Shown here in pieces: positions 17,379-27,130 of a stretch of 64,000 nucleotides of DNA. The notes beneath the pieces were generated by a model, which made no database searches, was not told where the DNA came from, and saw only the letters and a program-made list of their open reading frames with translations. Position 1 is the first letter of the stretch; every line of letters starts with the position of its first letter. The stretch is from Nocardia sp. NRRL S-836 (GTDB taxonomy: Bacteria; Actinomycetota; Actinomycetes; Mycobacteriales; Pseudonocardiaceae). The position numbers and the translations under genes were made by a program. The stretch is from assembly GCF_001279525.1 (NCBI RefSeq), contig NZ_LGDY01000177.1, positions 1 to 64,000 on the forward strand, given 5' to 3'.

Positions 17379-20300
17379 CCCTTCAGCTCCCGCAGCCTGC
17401 GCAGGTTCGCCTCCGCACGCGAGCCGAGCAGCTGCGCCTCGCCCAGGTAGTGGTCGTCGATCAACGCCTCCACCTCGGCGTCGTTCATCGCGGGCACGAT
17501 CCGCGCGGCCATCCGGTTCATGTTGCGGTAGCTGCCCTGCAGCAGGAACGGTTCGGTGTCCGTGCCGGCCGCGGAGGCGATGTAGGCCTGGTTGACCCTG
17601 AGCACGACCTCCTGGACGCGTTGCATCTTCTTCAGCACCGACAGCATCCGGTCGAGCTGGACGGTGTCGTGGCCGGTCCGCACGTCCTCGCCGTTCGCGA
17701 TGCGCACCAGCGGTTCCACGTCGACGCCCGCGAGCGTCGGGTTCGACGAGGACGCGTTCTCCAGGTAGCTCAACGCGAACAGCGACTCGCGGCCGTGCAG
17801 CACGTCGCCGAGGTTCCACACGTCCGCCCGGTTGGCGAGCATGTCGGGAACGCGGAACGCGCGGCCCGTCTCGGTGTACGGGTTGCCGGCCATCGAGACG
17901 GCGAACCGCTTGCCACGCAGGTCGAACGTGCGCGCCTCGCCGTCCCAGACGCCGTCCACGCGGCGCTGGGCGTCGCACAGCGAGATGAACTTCTGCAGCA
18001 GCTCCGGTGACGTGTGCTGGATGTCGTCGAGGTGCAGCAGGACGTTGGAGCCCAGGGCGAACGCGAAGTTGATCCGCTCGACCTCCTGGCGTGCGGTGGC
18101 GTTCGGTGCCTCGCTCGGGTCGAGGGACGTGACGCCGCTGCCCAGCGCCGGGCCGTTGACCTTGACGAACACCATGCCCAGGCGGTTCGCGACGTACTCG
18201 ACCAGCGTCGTCTTGCCGTAGCCGGGCGGGGAGATCAGCATCAGCAGGCCGGTGCCGTCGTTCAGCTGCTTGGCGAGGTTGTCGCCGAGCAACGGCAGGT
18301 AGACCTCGTTCAGCAACCTGTTGCGCACGAACGTGTTCAGCACGGCCGGGCGGTACTCGTCGAGCTTGAGCCGCCGGCGTTCCCCGGCCAGCAGCTCGTC
18401 GCGGCGGCGCTGGTAGGCGCGGAACGCCGGCACGTGCTCGGTGCGGAACCGCCGCAGCCGGGTGAGCGCCTCGTCCAGCCGCAGGTCCAGCGACCGGTCC
18501 GCGACGCGCGGGTGCGAGCCGAGCAGGCCGGTGACGGTCTCGCTCAGCGCGGCGCTGGAGTCGTACCGCGGCAGGTCGGTGAGCAGGACCGCGACCACCT
18601 CGGGGAACTCCGGGCAGTCCTCGTCGCCGAGGAACGCCCGCAGCCACGCCTCGATCAGGTCGCGGTCGCGCAGGTCCTCGTCCACGACCGCGCGGAACCG
18701 GTCGATCACCGCGCGCGCCGCCTTGCTGGTGACGAAACCCGTTGGCGCGCAAGCGAGTTCCTCGAACAGGTACTCGGCGGCGAGCGGTTCGATGCCGAAC
18801 TGCGCTGTCAGCTCGGGGATTCCGTGCGTGCCGCCGAAGATCGTGCGCGCGCGGGCCAGCGACTCGGCCTTGCGCGTCCACACGGCACGGTCGTCGTCCG
18901 CCTGCGCGGCCCAGAAGAGCTGGGCCTCCGCACGGGCGGACGGCGGGTACCTGAGCAGCCCGGCGCCGGCGTGCAACCGTTGTAGAACAACGAGGACGCG
19001 TTCGGCGTCGTGGTCGTGCACGCCCTTCTCGTAGCCCTCGTCGTAGCGTTCCGCGGCGGCCGTGGACACGTCGGTGCGGCCCTCGGTGAGCAGGCACGCC
19101 GCCAGGTGCTCCGAGCGGTAGACCTCGGGCGTCTCGGAGACCAGCAGCTGGTCCCAGAACGGCCGGGTGACCGCGAACTCCGGGTCGGTGACCTCACCGC
19201 GGTAGTCGGTTCCGGTGACGGCGAAGAACATCCGGCCGTCGCGCGGCACGACGGTGAGGTTCATCGGCTCGGTCGTCACCGGGAAGCGGTGACGACCGAG
19301 CACGATCGACGCGCCGTCGTGCAGATCGGTCCGATCCCGCAGCGCCCGGCCTCCCTCTTGCCGGGCGTCGCGCAGATCCGCGTCGAGCTCGTCGGCCCTG
19401 ACGTCACCGAGCTCGCGCAGCTCGGTGGCGACGGTGCGGACCTTGGTGACCATCGGGTCGCCCGCGAAGTAGGTGTTGATCTCGTCGACCGAGGTCAGCT
19501 TCCCGACGCGGCGGCGGATCGTGTCCAGCACGCGCTGCGCCGACCCGACGAGCCGGTCGGCCTTGCGCGCCCGTTCGTCGAGCAGCGTCTGCTTGCGCGC
19601 CGAGAACGCCTCGTAGACGTCGGTGCGCTTGGTGCTGATCTGGGCGAGGAAGTCGTCGAACTCGGCGAACCGCGACTCCAGGTTCTCGACCTGCAGCAGC
19701 AGCCGGCCGAGCTGGTCGTCGCAGGCCTGCGGGGTGGCGGCGACCGCGAGCGCGCCGGTGACGGCCTGGCCGAGCAGCGCGAACTCCGCGGCGAACTCGG
19801 CCCGTCCCTCCGCGGCGGCCAGTTCTCGCCTGCGTCCGTCCACAGTGGCCCGTGCACGGTTCACGGCCGCCAGCACCTCGCCGATGCCGGCCAGGATCTG
19901 CGTGCGGGTCGTGGTGTCGGCGGCGTCGAGCGTGCTGACGACCTCGGTCAGCACCTCCAGACCGGCCTGCTGCCGTGCCAGGCGTTCGCGCAGCGGCGTG
20001 GCCTCGGCCGCGGTCACGAGCTCGGTGGCCGCGATCCGGTCGATCTCCTCGTGGTACTGGGCGAACGCGCCCTCGGCGCTGAGGAACGCGACCGCCCTGC
20101 GCGCCGAGTCGGCCAGTGCCTCGACGAGCTCGGCCTCCCGGCGCTCCAGGTCGGCGAGGTCGACGTACCGCAGGTCCCGCAACGTGATCAGGCGGCCCTG
20201 CGCGGACCGCAGGTCGGCCAGCAGCCGCACCCACTCGTCGGCCGACCGCGGTGCCGCCGAGCGGGACAGCCGGATCAGCGAGGCGAGCTTCTCACCGGCC

Positions 20301-21808
20301 TCCGCGAGCTGCCCGGCCGCGTGCTCGGTGAGCGCGCGCACCGACTCGAACTCGTCCAGCACCTGCTCGGCGGTCGACCGCACGGCCAGCACGTCGTCGC
20401 GCAGCCCCAGCTCGGCGAGCCAGTGGACGTTGTCGACCACCCTGGTGCACAGCGCGATCAGGCCCTCGAACACCGGCACGGCCGGGGTCATCTCGGCGGC
20501 CATGCGGGTCACCGACAGGCAGTCGGAGATGCCGCGGACCAGCTCGGCGTTGCCGATGCGGGCGAGCGGGCCGGTGTCCTCCGGCAGCACCTCGTCCGCC
20601 ACGAACGGCGTGCGCCAGACCTGCATCGGGTGCACCCGCACGGGTTCGGTGCCGGTCTCGCGGAAGATCACCAGCGTGCCGTCGGCGAAGAGCGAGTAGC
20701 CGTGGCACACCAGCGGGGTGGCGACCTCCTTGCGGATCACGTTGTAGGGCAGCAGCAACGACCGGCCCTCGCGGCGGGCGTGGAAGACGTACAGCACGTC
20801 CTCGCCGTTGGCCGACCGGATGACCCGCTCGAACTCCAGGTCCCCGGTGTCGACGTCGAACGTCTTGTCGTCGCCCGTGACCAGGTAGTAGCCGCCGGGG
20901 AAGATGATCCCCTGGTCCTCCGGCAGCCGCTGGCAGGCCTGGCCGATGCCGTCGAGCCTGCTCACGGCCTTGGTCCGGGTGTTGAAGACCAGGTGCCGCC
21001 ACTCGGTCTCCTTGTACGGCAGGACCCTGAGCAGGATCAACGGCCCGACGCGCGCGTAGTGCACGTCGGCGTCCGCGAGGCTCTGCAGCGGTTCGTCGAC
21101 CGGCTCGGAGTAGACGCCCTCGCCGGTCTCGGTGTTGTTCTCGACCTTGACCGTCAGCGTGCCGCCGACCGTCTCGACGAACACCTCGTTGTCGATGGCG
21201 ATGTGCGGGTGCCGGCCGAGGACGTGCTGCTCGCGGGTCGTCTCGACCCACGTGAAGTCGTGCGCGGGCGGGAAGACGTGGTCGCGTTCGCCGCGGTTGT
21301 CGAGGTAGGTGACCGTGCCGTCGACGGCGACGTCCCAGCGCAGCACGCGGATGTCCTCGATCCGCGCGCCGGTCTGGAACACCGCGAGCAGCCGTGACTC
21401 GACGATCCGCAGCTGCAGCAGCCTGGTGTCGCGGTAGTACCGGTAGAGCTCGGCGAAGTCGGCGCGGAACCTGGGGTCGGCCAGGAAGTTCGCGTCGGCC
21501 GGGCCGAAGTCCTTGCCGTGCACCGCGAAGACGTCCGAGACCGCGGTCTCCTGTTTGAGACCGAGGAACACGTTGTAGCCGAACAACATCTGCTCGCCCA
21601 GCGGCACGATGTCGCGCGGCACGCAGTTGTTCGCGGTCCGGATCCGTTCGGTGGCCACGAGCTCCAGCGCGGTGCTGCCGAACGTCTCGACGCGCCGGTC
21701 GTTCAGCGCCTCGGTGCTCCGGGCGAGCCCGGCGGCCTGCTCGGCCAGCCGGGCCCGCAGCACCTCGTAGGTGCCCGCGTCGAGGCCAGGGGAGACAGGT
21801 GCTGTCAT
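17375..21808 (-). CDS. Giant AAA-type ATPase annotated in relatives as DNA repair ATPase
   Basis: 1,477 residues. The N-terminal half (about 1-480) is mixed beta structure with repeated strand patterns (propeller-like by eye). About 500-800 is long coiled coil (ARRAVAFLSAEGAFAQYHEE, RAKADRLV type). About 1,150-1,400 is an AAA module with Walker A SPPGYGKTTL (about 1,192-1,201), Walker B LLHLDDI and sensor-type NRADVWNLGD. The start overlaps the flotillin stop as ATGA, so flotillin and ATPase are translationally coupled. Databases call such proteins DNA repair ATPases, but nothing here shows repair activity; a membrane-linked remodelling role with flotillin is my inference. Confidence 0.85.
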   Translation of the reverse strand: MTAPVSPGLDAGTYEVLRARLAEQAAGLARSTEALNDRRVETFGSTALELVATERIRTANNCVPRDIVPLGEQMLFGYNVFLGLKQETAVSDVFAVHGKDFGPADANFLADPRFRADFAELYRYYRDTRLLQLRIVESRLLAVFQTGARIEDIRVLRWDVAVDGTVTYLDNRGERDHVFPPAHDFTWVETTREQHVLGRHPHIAIDNEVFVETVGGTLTVKVENNTETGEGVYSEPVDEPLQSLADADVHYARVGPLILLRVLPYKETEWRHLVFNTRTKAVSRLDGIGQACQRLPEDQGIIFPGGYYLVTGDDKTFDVDTGDLEFERVIRSANGEDVLYVFHARREGRSLLLPYNVIRKEVATPLVCHGYSLFADGTLVIFRETGTEPVRVHPMQVWRTPFVADEVLPEDTGPLARIGNAELVRGISDCLSVTRMAAEMTPAVPVFEGLIALCTRVVDNVHWLAELGLRDDVLAVRSTAEQVLDEFESVRALTEHAAGQLAEAGEKLASLIRLSRSAAPRSADEWVRLLADLRSAQGRLITLRDLRYVDLADLERREAELVEALADSARRAVAFLSAEGAFAQYHEEIDRIAATELVTAAEATPLRERLARQQAGLEVLTEVVSTLDAADTTTRTQILAGIGEVLAAVNRARATVDGRRRELAAAEGRAEFAAEFALLGQAVTGALAVAATPQACDDQLGRLLLQVENLESRFAEFDDFLAQISTKRTDVYEAFSARKQTLLDERARKADRLVGSAQRVLDTIRRRVGKLTSVDEINTYFAGDPMVTKVRTVATELRELGDVRADELDADLRDARQEGGRALRDRTDLHDGASIVLGRHRFPVTTEPMNLTVVPRDGRMFFAVTGTDYRGEVTDPEFAVTRPFWDQLLVSETPEVYRSEHLAACLLTEGRTDVSTAAAERYDEGYEKGVHDHDAERVLVVLQRLHAGAGLLRYPPSARAEAQLFWAAQADDDRAVWTRKAESLARARTIFGGTHGIPELTAQFGIEPLAAEYLFEELACAPTGFVTSKAARAVIDRFRAVVDEDLRDRDLIEAWLRAFLGDEDCPEFPEVVAVLLTDLPRYDSSAALSETVTGLLGSHPRVADRSLDLRLDEALTRLRRFRTEHVPAFRAYQRRRDELLAGERRRLKLDEYRPAVLNTFVRNRLLNEVYLPLLGDNLAKQLNDGTGLLMLISPPGYGKTTLVEYVANRLGMVFVKVNGPALGSGVTSLDPSEAPNATARQEVERINFAFALGSNVLLHLDDIQHTSPELLQKFISLCDAQRRVDGVWDGEARTFDLRGKRFAVSMAGNPYTETGRAFRVPDMLANRADVWNLGDVLHGRESLFALSYLENASSSNPTLAGVDVEPLVRIANGEDVRTGHDTVQLDRMLSVLKKMQRVQEVVLRVNQAYIASAAGTDTEPFLLQGSYRNMNRMAARIVPAMNDAEVEALIDDHYLGEAQLLGSRAEANLRRLRELKG

Positions 21809-23730
21809 GCGGGCTGGCCGTTGTTCTTGGCCATCTGGGTCAGCGCGATCGCGGCGGCGATGTTCTGCGCGTCACCGGTGGTGAACGAGCTGAGCACCTT
21901 GGTCAGGTCCTCCGGGAAGTTGTTCGTCCCGTCCATCCACTTGGCGCCCAGCGCCTGCACCACGTCGGAGTTGCCGACGAACCCGTCGACCTGCTTGCCC
22001 GCGGTGATCGCGCCCGCGATCTTGTCGAAGAACATCGTGTCGCCGCCGACGATGTCGATGTCGGCCTTCTCCAGCCCGGCGGCGAGGACCATCGCCTGGG
22101 CCTCGGCCACCTGGCGCTGCACGTCGATGCCCTTGAGCCGGATCTCCTTCTCCGCCTCCAGGCGCAGCCGGAACTCCTCGTGCTCGCGGGTCGCGGTGTC
22201 CAGCGCGGCCATCGCCTCCGCCTTGTGCGACAGGCCCTCCGCCTCGCCCTTGAGGCGTTCCCTGATGCCCTCGGCGTCGGCGAGCGCCTTCTCGCGGCCG
22301 ACCACGGCCTCGGCGCGGCCCAGCGCCTCCACGGCGGCGGCGTCGCGTTCCTTGACCTGCACCTCCGCCAGGCCCTTCGCGGCGACCTCCGCCTGCACGC
22401 CCTCGGCGAGCCGGATCTTGGCGGTGGCGTCGAGGTCGGCGGACTGCTTGCGGGCCTCGGCCAGCAGGACCTCCTGGCGGGCCTGGTGCTGCGCGGCCTG
22501 CTCGGCGGCCTCCGCGGCCTTGATGTCCTTGACCAGCGACTCCTGCGCCTGCGCCTCGGCGCGGATCACGATCTGCTGGCGTTCGCGCTCGGCCTCCTCG
22601 ACCGCGCGCAGCCGCTTGATGTTCTCCTCCTGCTCGGCCACCGTCTTCTCGACGGCGACCCGCTCGCGCACCAGGTCGGCGATGGCGCGCCGCTCGTGCT
22701 CCAGCTCCTTGTCCTTCTCGATCATGCGCAGCGCGGTCTCCCGTTCGCGCGCGATGACCTCCAGCATGCGGTCCTTCTCGATCCGCTCGGTCTCGACGGC
22801 GATCACGCGCTCGCGGTTCTTCTCCGCCACGGCGATCTCGCGGGCCTTGTTCTCGGTCTGGATGCCGAGCTGCTCCTCGGTGCGGATGAACGCGGTGTTG
22901 GCCTTGAGGCGTTCCTCGGCCTGCACCTTCTGCGTCTCCGCCTCCTGCTGCGCACGGGTGGTCTCGATCTCGCGCTTCTGCTTGATCTCGGCGTCGGCCT
23001 GCCGGCGTTCGAGCTCCAGGATCGCCTCACGCGCGCTGACGTTCTGGCGCGTGATCTCCTTCTCCTCGTTGCGGGTGAACTCGTTGGTCTTGACGTGCTC
23101 GATCGCGGTCAGCTCGGTGATCTTGCGGATGCCCTGCGCGTCCAGGATGTTCGCCGGGTCGAGCTGCTTGAGCGGCGTCTGCTCCAGGTAGTCGATGGCG
23201 GCGTCTTCAAGGCTGTAGCCGTTGAGGTCGGTGCCGATGACCTGGATGATCCGGTCGCGGAACTCGTCGCGGTGGGTGTAGAGGTCCACGAAGTCGAGCT
23301 GCTTGCCGACGGTCTTGAGGGCCTCGGAGAACTTGGCGTTGAACAGCTCCTGCAGCGTGGCCTCGTGGCTCGCGCGCTCGGTGCCGATCGCCTGCGCGAC
23401 CTTGATGACGTCCTCGACGGTCTTGTTGACGCGCACGAAGAACGTGATGCGGATGTCGGCGCGGATGTTGTCCTTGCAGATCAGGCCCTCGTTGCCGGCC
23501 CGCTTGATCTCGATGGTCTTCACCGAGATGTCCATCGTCTCGCACTTGTGCAGCACCGGGAGGACGACCGTGCCGGTGAAGGTCACGTCGACCTTGCGCA
23601 TCTTGGAGACGATCAGCGCCTTGCCCTGCTCGCACTTCTTGAACAGCCTGCTGATCACGATGATCGCCATGACCAGCACGACGGCGATCACCCCGATCAG
23701 CACCAGCAACCCCGTTGAGATGGCACCCAT
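21805..23730 (-). CDS. Flotillin/SPFH-domain protein (YqiK-like)
   Basis: 641 residues: N-terminal membrane helix (LLVLIGVIAVVLVMAIIVIS), SPFH domain (about 30-230, with VDVTFTGTVVLPVLHKCETM), then a 300-residue Glu/Ala/Arg coiled coil, and a C-terminal flotillin-type tail with DAQNIAAAIALTQM. It scaffolds functional membrane microdomains. It sits between a YqiJ/NfeD-like gene (1 bp gap) and the giant ATPase (4-bp overlap), matching the E. coli yqiJ-yqiK arrangement with an added ATPase. Confidence 0.93.
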   Translation of the reverse strand: MGAISTGLLVLIGVIAVVLVMAIIVISRLFKKCEQGKALIVSKMRKVDVTFTGTVVLPVLHKCETMDISVKTIEIKRAGNEGLICKDNIRADIRITFFVRVNKTVEDVIKVAQAIGTERASHEATLQELFNAKFSEALKTVGKQLDFVDLYTHRDEFRDRIIQVIGTDLNGYSLEDAAIDYLEQTPLKQLDPANILDAQGIRKITELTAIEHVKTNEFTRNEEKEITRQNVSAREAILELERRQADAEIKQKREIETTRAQQEAETQKVQAEERLKANTAFIRTEEQLGIQTENKAREIAVAEKNRERVIAVETERIEKDRMLEVIARERETALRMIEKDKELEHERRAIADLVRERVAVEKTVAEQEENIKRLRAVEEAERERQQIVIRAEAQAQESLVKDIKAAEAAEQAAQHQARQEVLLAEARKQSADLDATAKIRLAEGVQAEVAAKGLAEVQVKERDAAAVEALGRAEAVVGREKALADAEGIRERLKGEAEGLSHKAEAMAALDTATREHEEFRLRLEAEKEIRLKGIDVQRQVAEAQAMVLAAGLEKADIDIVGGDTMFFDKIAGAITAGKQVDGFVGNSDVVQALGAKWMDGTNNFPEDLTKVLSSFTTGDAQNIAAAIALTQMAKNNGQPA

Positions 23731-23731
23731 G

Positions 23732-24259
23732 TCAGCCCCCTGTGGTGATGTCGACGACCCAGAAGAACTCGCCTTCGGCGTCGTAGTCGAAGATCAGCGC
23801 GGTCTGGCCGGCGACCAGCTCCGTGCTGTGGGCCGCCCGCACCTGCACGACGGCCGTGCCGCCGTCGGCCGCGGTGACCTCGGCCTGGCCGTAGTGCTCG
23901 GTCACCCGAGCGGTTCGCACGACCGCGGTGCGGCCGACGAAGTCGTTGCGCGAGGGGGGTTTCTCCGGCCGCGTCCAGCGCCTGACCGGGATCAGCACGA
24001 TCTTCGTGGCGAACGCGCCCACGAGCAGCGCCCCGGCGAGGACGACGTAACGCAGCTTGTTCTCCGGCGTGAGCACGGTGCCGACCAGGGCGGCGAACCA
24101 CGTGATCACGACGAACAGCGAGATCGAGACCGGCAGCACCGGGGCGTCGAAGTCGACGCCCACCAGCGCGACCGTGAGCCAGTACGCCAGCACCAGGAGC
24201 ACCAGGAAGCTGAACAGCACGGTCGGAAACGCCAGCGCGGCGGCCAGGAACTCGGTCAT
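23732..24259 (-). CDS. YqiJ/NfeD-like membrane protein with OB-fold
   Basis: 175 residues. Three hydrophobic segments in the first 95 residues, then a soluble beta-barrel (FVGRTAVVRTARVTEHYGQA, TALIFDYDAEGEFFWVV) of the OB-fold type. It is the standard partner of flotillins, helping place them in membrane domains. ATG 24259 follows AGAGGGGGC. First gene of the three-gene operon. Confidence 0.85.
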   Translation of the reverse strand: MTEFLAAALAFPTVLFSFLVLLVLAYWLTVALVGVDFDAPVLPVSISLFVVITWFAALVGTVLTPENKLRYVVLAGALLVGAFATKIVLIPVRRWTRPEKPPSRNDFVGRTAVVRTARVTEHYGQAEVTAADGGTAVVQVRAAHSTELVAGQTALIFDYDAEGEFFWVVDITTGG

Positions 24260-24349
24260 CGTCGCCCCCTCTCGGCACTCTGATGCGCGAAACGCCGAAT
24301 CCGTTGCATTCCGGGGAATGACCGGCGTCACCCGGTCGTTGCCCGGAAC

Positions 24350-25171
24350 ATGGACATGGGGGTTCAGGGACTGAACACGGGCGGCTCGATCGCCCCGGCC
24401 GAGACGCTGCGCCTGGCCGAACTGGTGGAGACGCTGGGGTACCGGTCGTGGTGGGCGGCGGAGCACGTCGTGCTGCCCTCACCGCGCGCCGACCCGTCGC
24501 CGTCGGAGCCGGACACGCCGCTGCTCGACCCGCTGGTCAACCTGAGCTTCGTGGCCGCCGCCACGACCCGGCTCGAGCTCGGCACCGGCATCGTGATCCT
24601 GCCGCAGCGCAACCCGGTGGTGCTCGCGAAGCAGGTGGCGTCGCTGGACGTGCTCAGCGGCGGCCGGTTCACGCTCGGCGTCGGCGCGGGCTACCTGCAC
24701 CAGGAGTTCGCCGCGGTCGGCGTGCCGTTCGCCGGTCGTGGCCGCCGCACCGACGAGTACCTCGACGCGATGCGGGAGCTGTGGCACTCCCCGGCACCGG
24801 CCTTCGCGGGCCGGCACGTCTCGTTCAGCGGCATCGACGCCCAGCCGCGGCCGGCCAACGTCCGGATCGCCGTCGGCGGTGCGAGCGACGGTGCGCTGCG
24901 CAGGGCGTTGACCCGCGGCAACGCGTGGATCGGCGTCGGCACCCCCGAGGAGACGGCGGCGAACCTCAAGCGGCTGCGCAGGCTCTCCGCGATCACCGAA
25001 CGCCCCGAGGCGCTCGGCGCGCTGGAGATCCACGTGGTGGCCACGGCCGGGCTGGACGCGTCGGTCGTGCGGCAGTACGAGGACCTCGGCGTCGACCAGC
25101 TGCTCGTGTTCCCGTCGTCGATCGACCTGCCGCTGGACGAGGCGCTGGCGCAGCTGATCGCACTGCGGTAG
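24350..25171 (+). CDS. LLM-class F420-dependent oxidoreductase
   Basis: 273 residues of luciferase-like TIM barrel: LAELVETLGYRSWWAAEHVV, LGTGIVILPQRNPVVLAKQ, LSGGRFTLGVGAGY. F420-dependence is inferred from the subfamily pattern TRLELGTGI...LPQRNP. The physiological substrate is unknown. It is followed after 15 bp by a COG0523 GTPase on the same strand and may be cotranscribed. Confidence 0.88.
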   Translation: MDMGVQGLNTGGSIAPAETLRLAELVETLGYRSWWAAEHVVLPSPRADPSPSEPDTPLLDPLVNLSFVAAATTRLELGTGIVILPQRNPVVLAKQVASLDVLSGGRFTLGVGAGYLHQEFAAVGVPFAGRGRRTDEYLDAMRELWHSPAPAFAGRHVSFSGIDAQPRPANVRIAVGGASDGALRRALTRGNAWIGVGTPEETAANLKRLRRLSAITERPEALGALEIHVVATAGLDASVVRQYEDLGVDQLLVFPSSIDLPLDEALAQLIALR

Positions 25172-25186
25172 GTAGCCTGAACGGCC

Positions 25187-26095
25187 GTGATCCCCGTCGT
25201 CGTTCTGGCCGGCTTCCTCGGCTCCGGCAAGACCACGTTGCTCAACCACCTGCTGCGCACGTCCGGCGGCACGCGGATCGGCGTCGTCGTCAACGACTTC
25301 GGCTCGGTCAACATCGACGCGTTCGCCGTGTCGGCGCAGGTCGACTCGATGGTGACGCTGTCGAACGGCTGCCTGTGCTGCGCGGTCGACGGCTCCGAGC
25401 TGGCGGACATGCTGGACACGCTGGCCTCGGCGGACCTGGACGTCATCGTGATCGAGGCGTCCGGGCTCGCCGAGCCGTCCGCGCTGGTCAGGATGGTGCT
25501 GCAGGCCCCGAACGTGTCGTACGGCGGACTGATCTACGTGGTCGACGCCGTGGAGCTCGGCGCCGTCGACCACCTGGACCGCGACCTGGCGCTGGCGGAC
25601 CTGGTGGTGCTGAACAAGGTCGACCGGGTGGCCTCACCGCCCGCGTTGCCGTGCGAGGCACCGGTGGTCGCGGTGTCGTACGGCCGGATCGACCCGGCGC
25701 TGCTGTTCGAGGTGCGGCCACCGGACCTGGGCCCGCGCCAGCTGACGTTCGACGACCTGGAAGACCACTCGACGCACGCGCACGCCGCCTACGACAGCGT
25801 GACGTTCTCGTCCGACGAGCCGATGCACCCGAAGCTGTTCATGGACTTCCTCGCCGCGCGGCCACCCGGCCTGTTCCGCGCCAAGGGTTTCGTGCGGTTC
25901 GAGCACGGCACGTTCATGCTGCACACCGTCGGCGCGTACGTGTCGTTCACACAGGTCGAGCCCGCCCCGACTCAGCTGGTGCTGATCGGGACGGGCATCG
26001 ACGCGGACTCGTTGACGGACTGGCTGCTCGCTTGTGTCGCACTGGAACCGGTCAGCGCCGACGAGATGCTGTGGGTGCTGCGGTACGCTCGCTGA
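25187..26095 (+). CDS. COG0523 (CobW-type) GTP-binding metallochaperone
   Basis: 302 residues from GTG 25187. P-loop GFLGSGKTTL (about 9-18), metal-binding NGCLCC (CxCC, about 62-67), Walker B IVIEASGLAEP, base-recognition NKVD, and a C-terminal CobW domain (FRAKGFVRFEHGT). Members move Zn, Co or Fe into target proteins. The metal cannot be decided here: no Zur box or paralogue is visible nearby. Confidence 0.9.
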   Translation: MIPVVVLAGFLGSGKTTLLNHLLRTSGGTRIGVVVNDFGSVNIDAFAVSAQVDSMVTLSNGCLCCAVDGSELADMLDTLASADLDVIVIEASGLAEPSALVRMVLQAPNVSYGGLIYVVDAVELGAVDHLDRDLALADLVVLNKVDRVASPPALPCEAPVVAVSYGRIDPALLFEVRPPDLGPRQLTFDDLEDHSTHAHAAYDSVTFSSDEPMHPKLFMDFLAARPPGLFRAKGFVRFEHGTFMLHTVGAYVSFTQVEPAPTQLVLIGTGIDADSLTDWLLACVALEPVSADEMLWVLRYAR

Positions 26096-26104
26096 CCGCT
26101 CGCG

Positions 26105-27130
26105 TCACTTGCAGAGGGCGGTGTCGACCACGTCCAGCATCTGCTTGAGCGTCCGCTGCGGGTCTCCGTAGGTGCCGAGCATCGCGGTGGCCGTGACCGC
26201 CGTGTCGCGCCCGTCGTCGGTCGCGGCACCGAACGAGGAGAACCCCTGGATGGCGCCGGTGTGACCCCAGTACACGCCACCGCAGCTCAGCTTCGTGCTC
26301 TCCAGCCCGAGCCCCACCGCGGTCCGGTCGTCGATCGGGATCGTCCTGCGCATCTCGTCGAGCTGCGGCCTGGCCAGCAGACCGCCCTGGAGCAGCGTCT
26401 CGTAGAACTCGGCGACGTCCCGCGGCGTCGAGACGAGCGCACCGGCCGCCCAGGCCGACGACGGGTCGAGCTCCGTCGCGTCGACCACCTTCGACTTCGG
26501 GTCGAGCATGTCGCTGAGCACGTAACCGCGGGCGTGCCGGCCGCGGATCCCCCGCTCGCCCTGCGCCGGCCAGTAGGTGTCCCGCAGGTGGGCCTTGTCG
26601 ATCACCCTGCGCTGCACCTCCTCCGCCAGCGGCCGGCCGGTCACCTTCTGCACCAGCAGGCCCGCGGTGACGTAGTTCGTGTTGCTGTAGCCGAACTTCT
26701 CGCCGGGCTGCCCGGTCACCGGCTGCCGGAGCCCCGCTTCGAGCAGCTCGTACGGCTCGAAGTACCGGTTGCGGACGTCCTCGATCTTCCTGACCCCGAT
26801 CGCGATCGCGTAGTCCGGCAGACCGCTGGTGTGCTGCAGCACGTGCCGGACCGTGATGCGGCTGTCGGTGATGCGCGGGACGTACCGGTTGACCGGCCCG
26901 TCGAGCTCGACCTTGCCCTCACCGACGAGCTGCAGGACCGTCACCGCCACGAACGACTTGGTGATGCTGCCGACCCGCACCCGCCCGTTGTGCGGCGCGT
27001 TGCCCTTGGCGTAGTCCCTGTCGCCGACGTGCATCTCGACGCCGGGCATGCCGTCCTTGACGATCTGGTCGAGCTGCTGCGGGATCGGCGTGAGCAGGCT
27101 GAGCGCCGTCATGGCCGCCAGTAAGTTCAC
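26105..27130 (-). CDS. Serine hydrolase, beta-lactamase/D-Ala-D-Ala carboxypeptidase family (copy 2)
   Basis: 341 residues from GTG 27130, which overlaps the stop of the upstream paralogue (GTGA). Class C/R61-type motifs: SITK (Ser nucleophile in GSITKSF), YSNTN (tyrosine motif), and HTG in WGHTGAIQGFSS. A short hydrophobic N-terminus (LLAAMTALSLLTPIP) suggests export. It probably acts on peptidoglycan peptides or related amides. It is about half identical by eye to the gene before it, a tandem duplicate. Confidence 0.88.
   Translation of the reverse strand: MNLLAAMTALSLLTPIPQQLDQIVKDGMPGVEMHVGDRDYAKGNAPHNGRVRVGSITKSFVAVTVLQLVGEGKVELDGPVNRYVPRITDSRITVRHVLQHTSGLPDYAIAIGVRKIEDVRNRYFEPYELLEAGLRQPVTGQPGEKFGYSNTNYVTAGLLVQKVTGRPLAEEVQRRVIDKAHLRDTYWPAQGERGIRGRHARGYVLSDMLDPKSKVVDATELDPSSAWAAGALVSTPRDVAEFYETLLQGGLLARPQLDEMRRTIPIDDRTAVGLGLESTKLSCGGVYWGHTGAIQGFSSFGAATDDGRDTAVTATAMLGTYGDPQRTLKQMLDVVDTALCK

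Noticed and set aside
19010..21397. 795-codon plus-strand frame inside the giant ATPase
   Set aside because: Composition is typical of an antisense shadow at high GC; the ATPase frame has Walker motifs and operon coupling.
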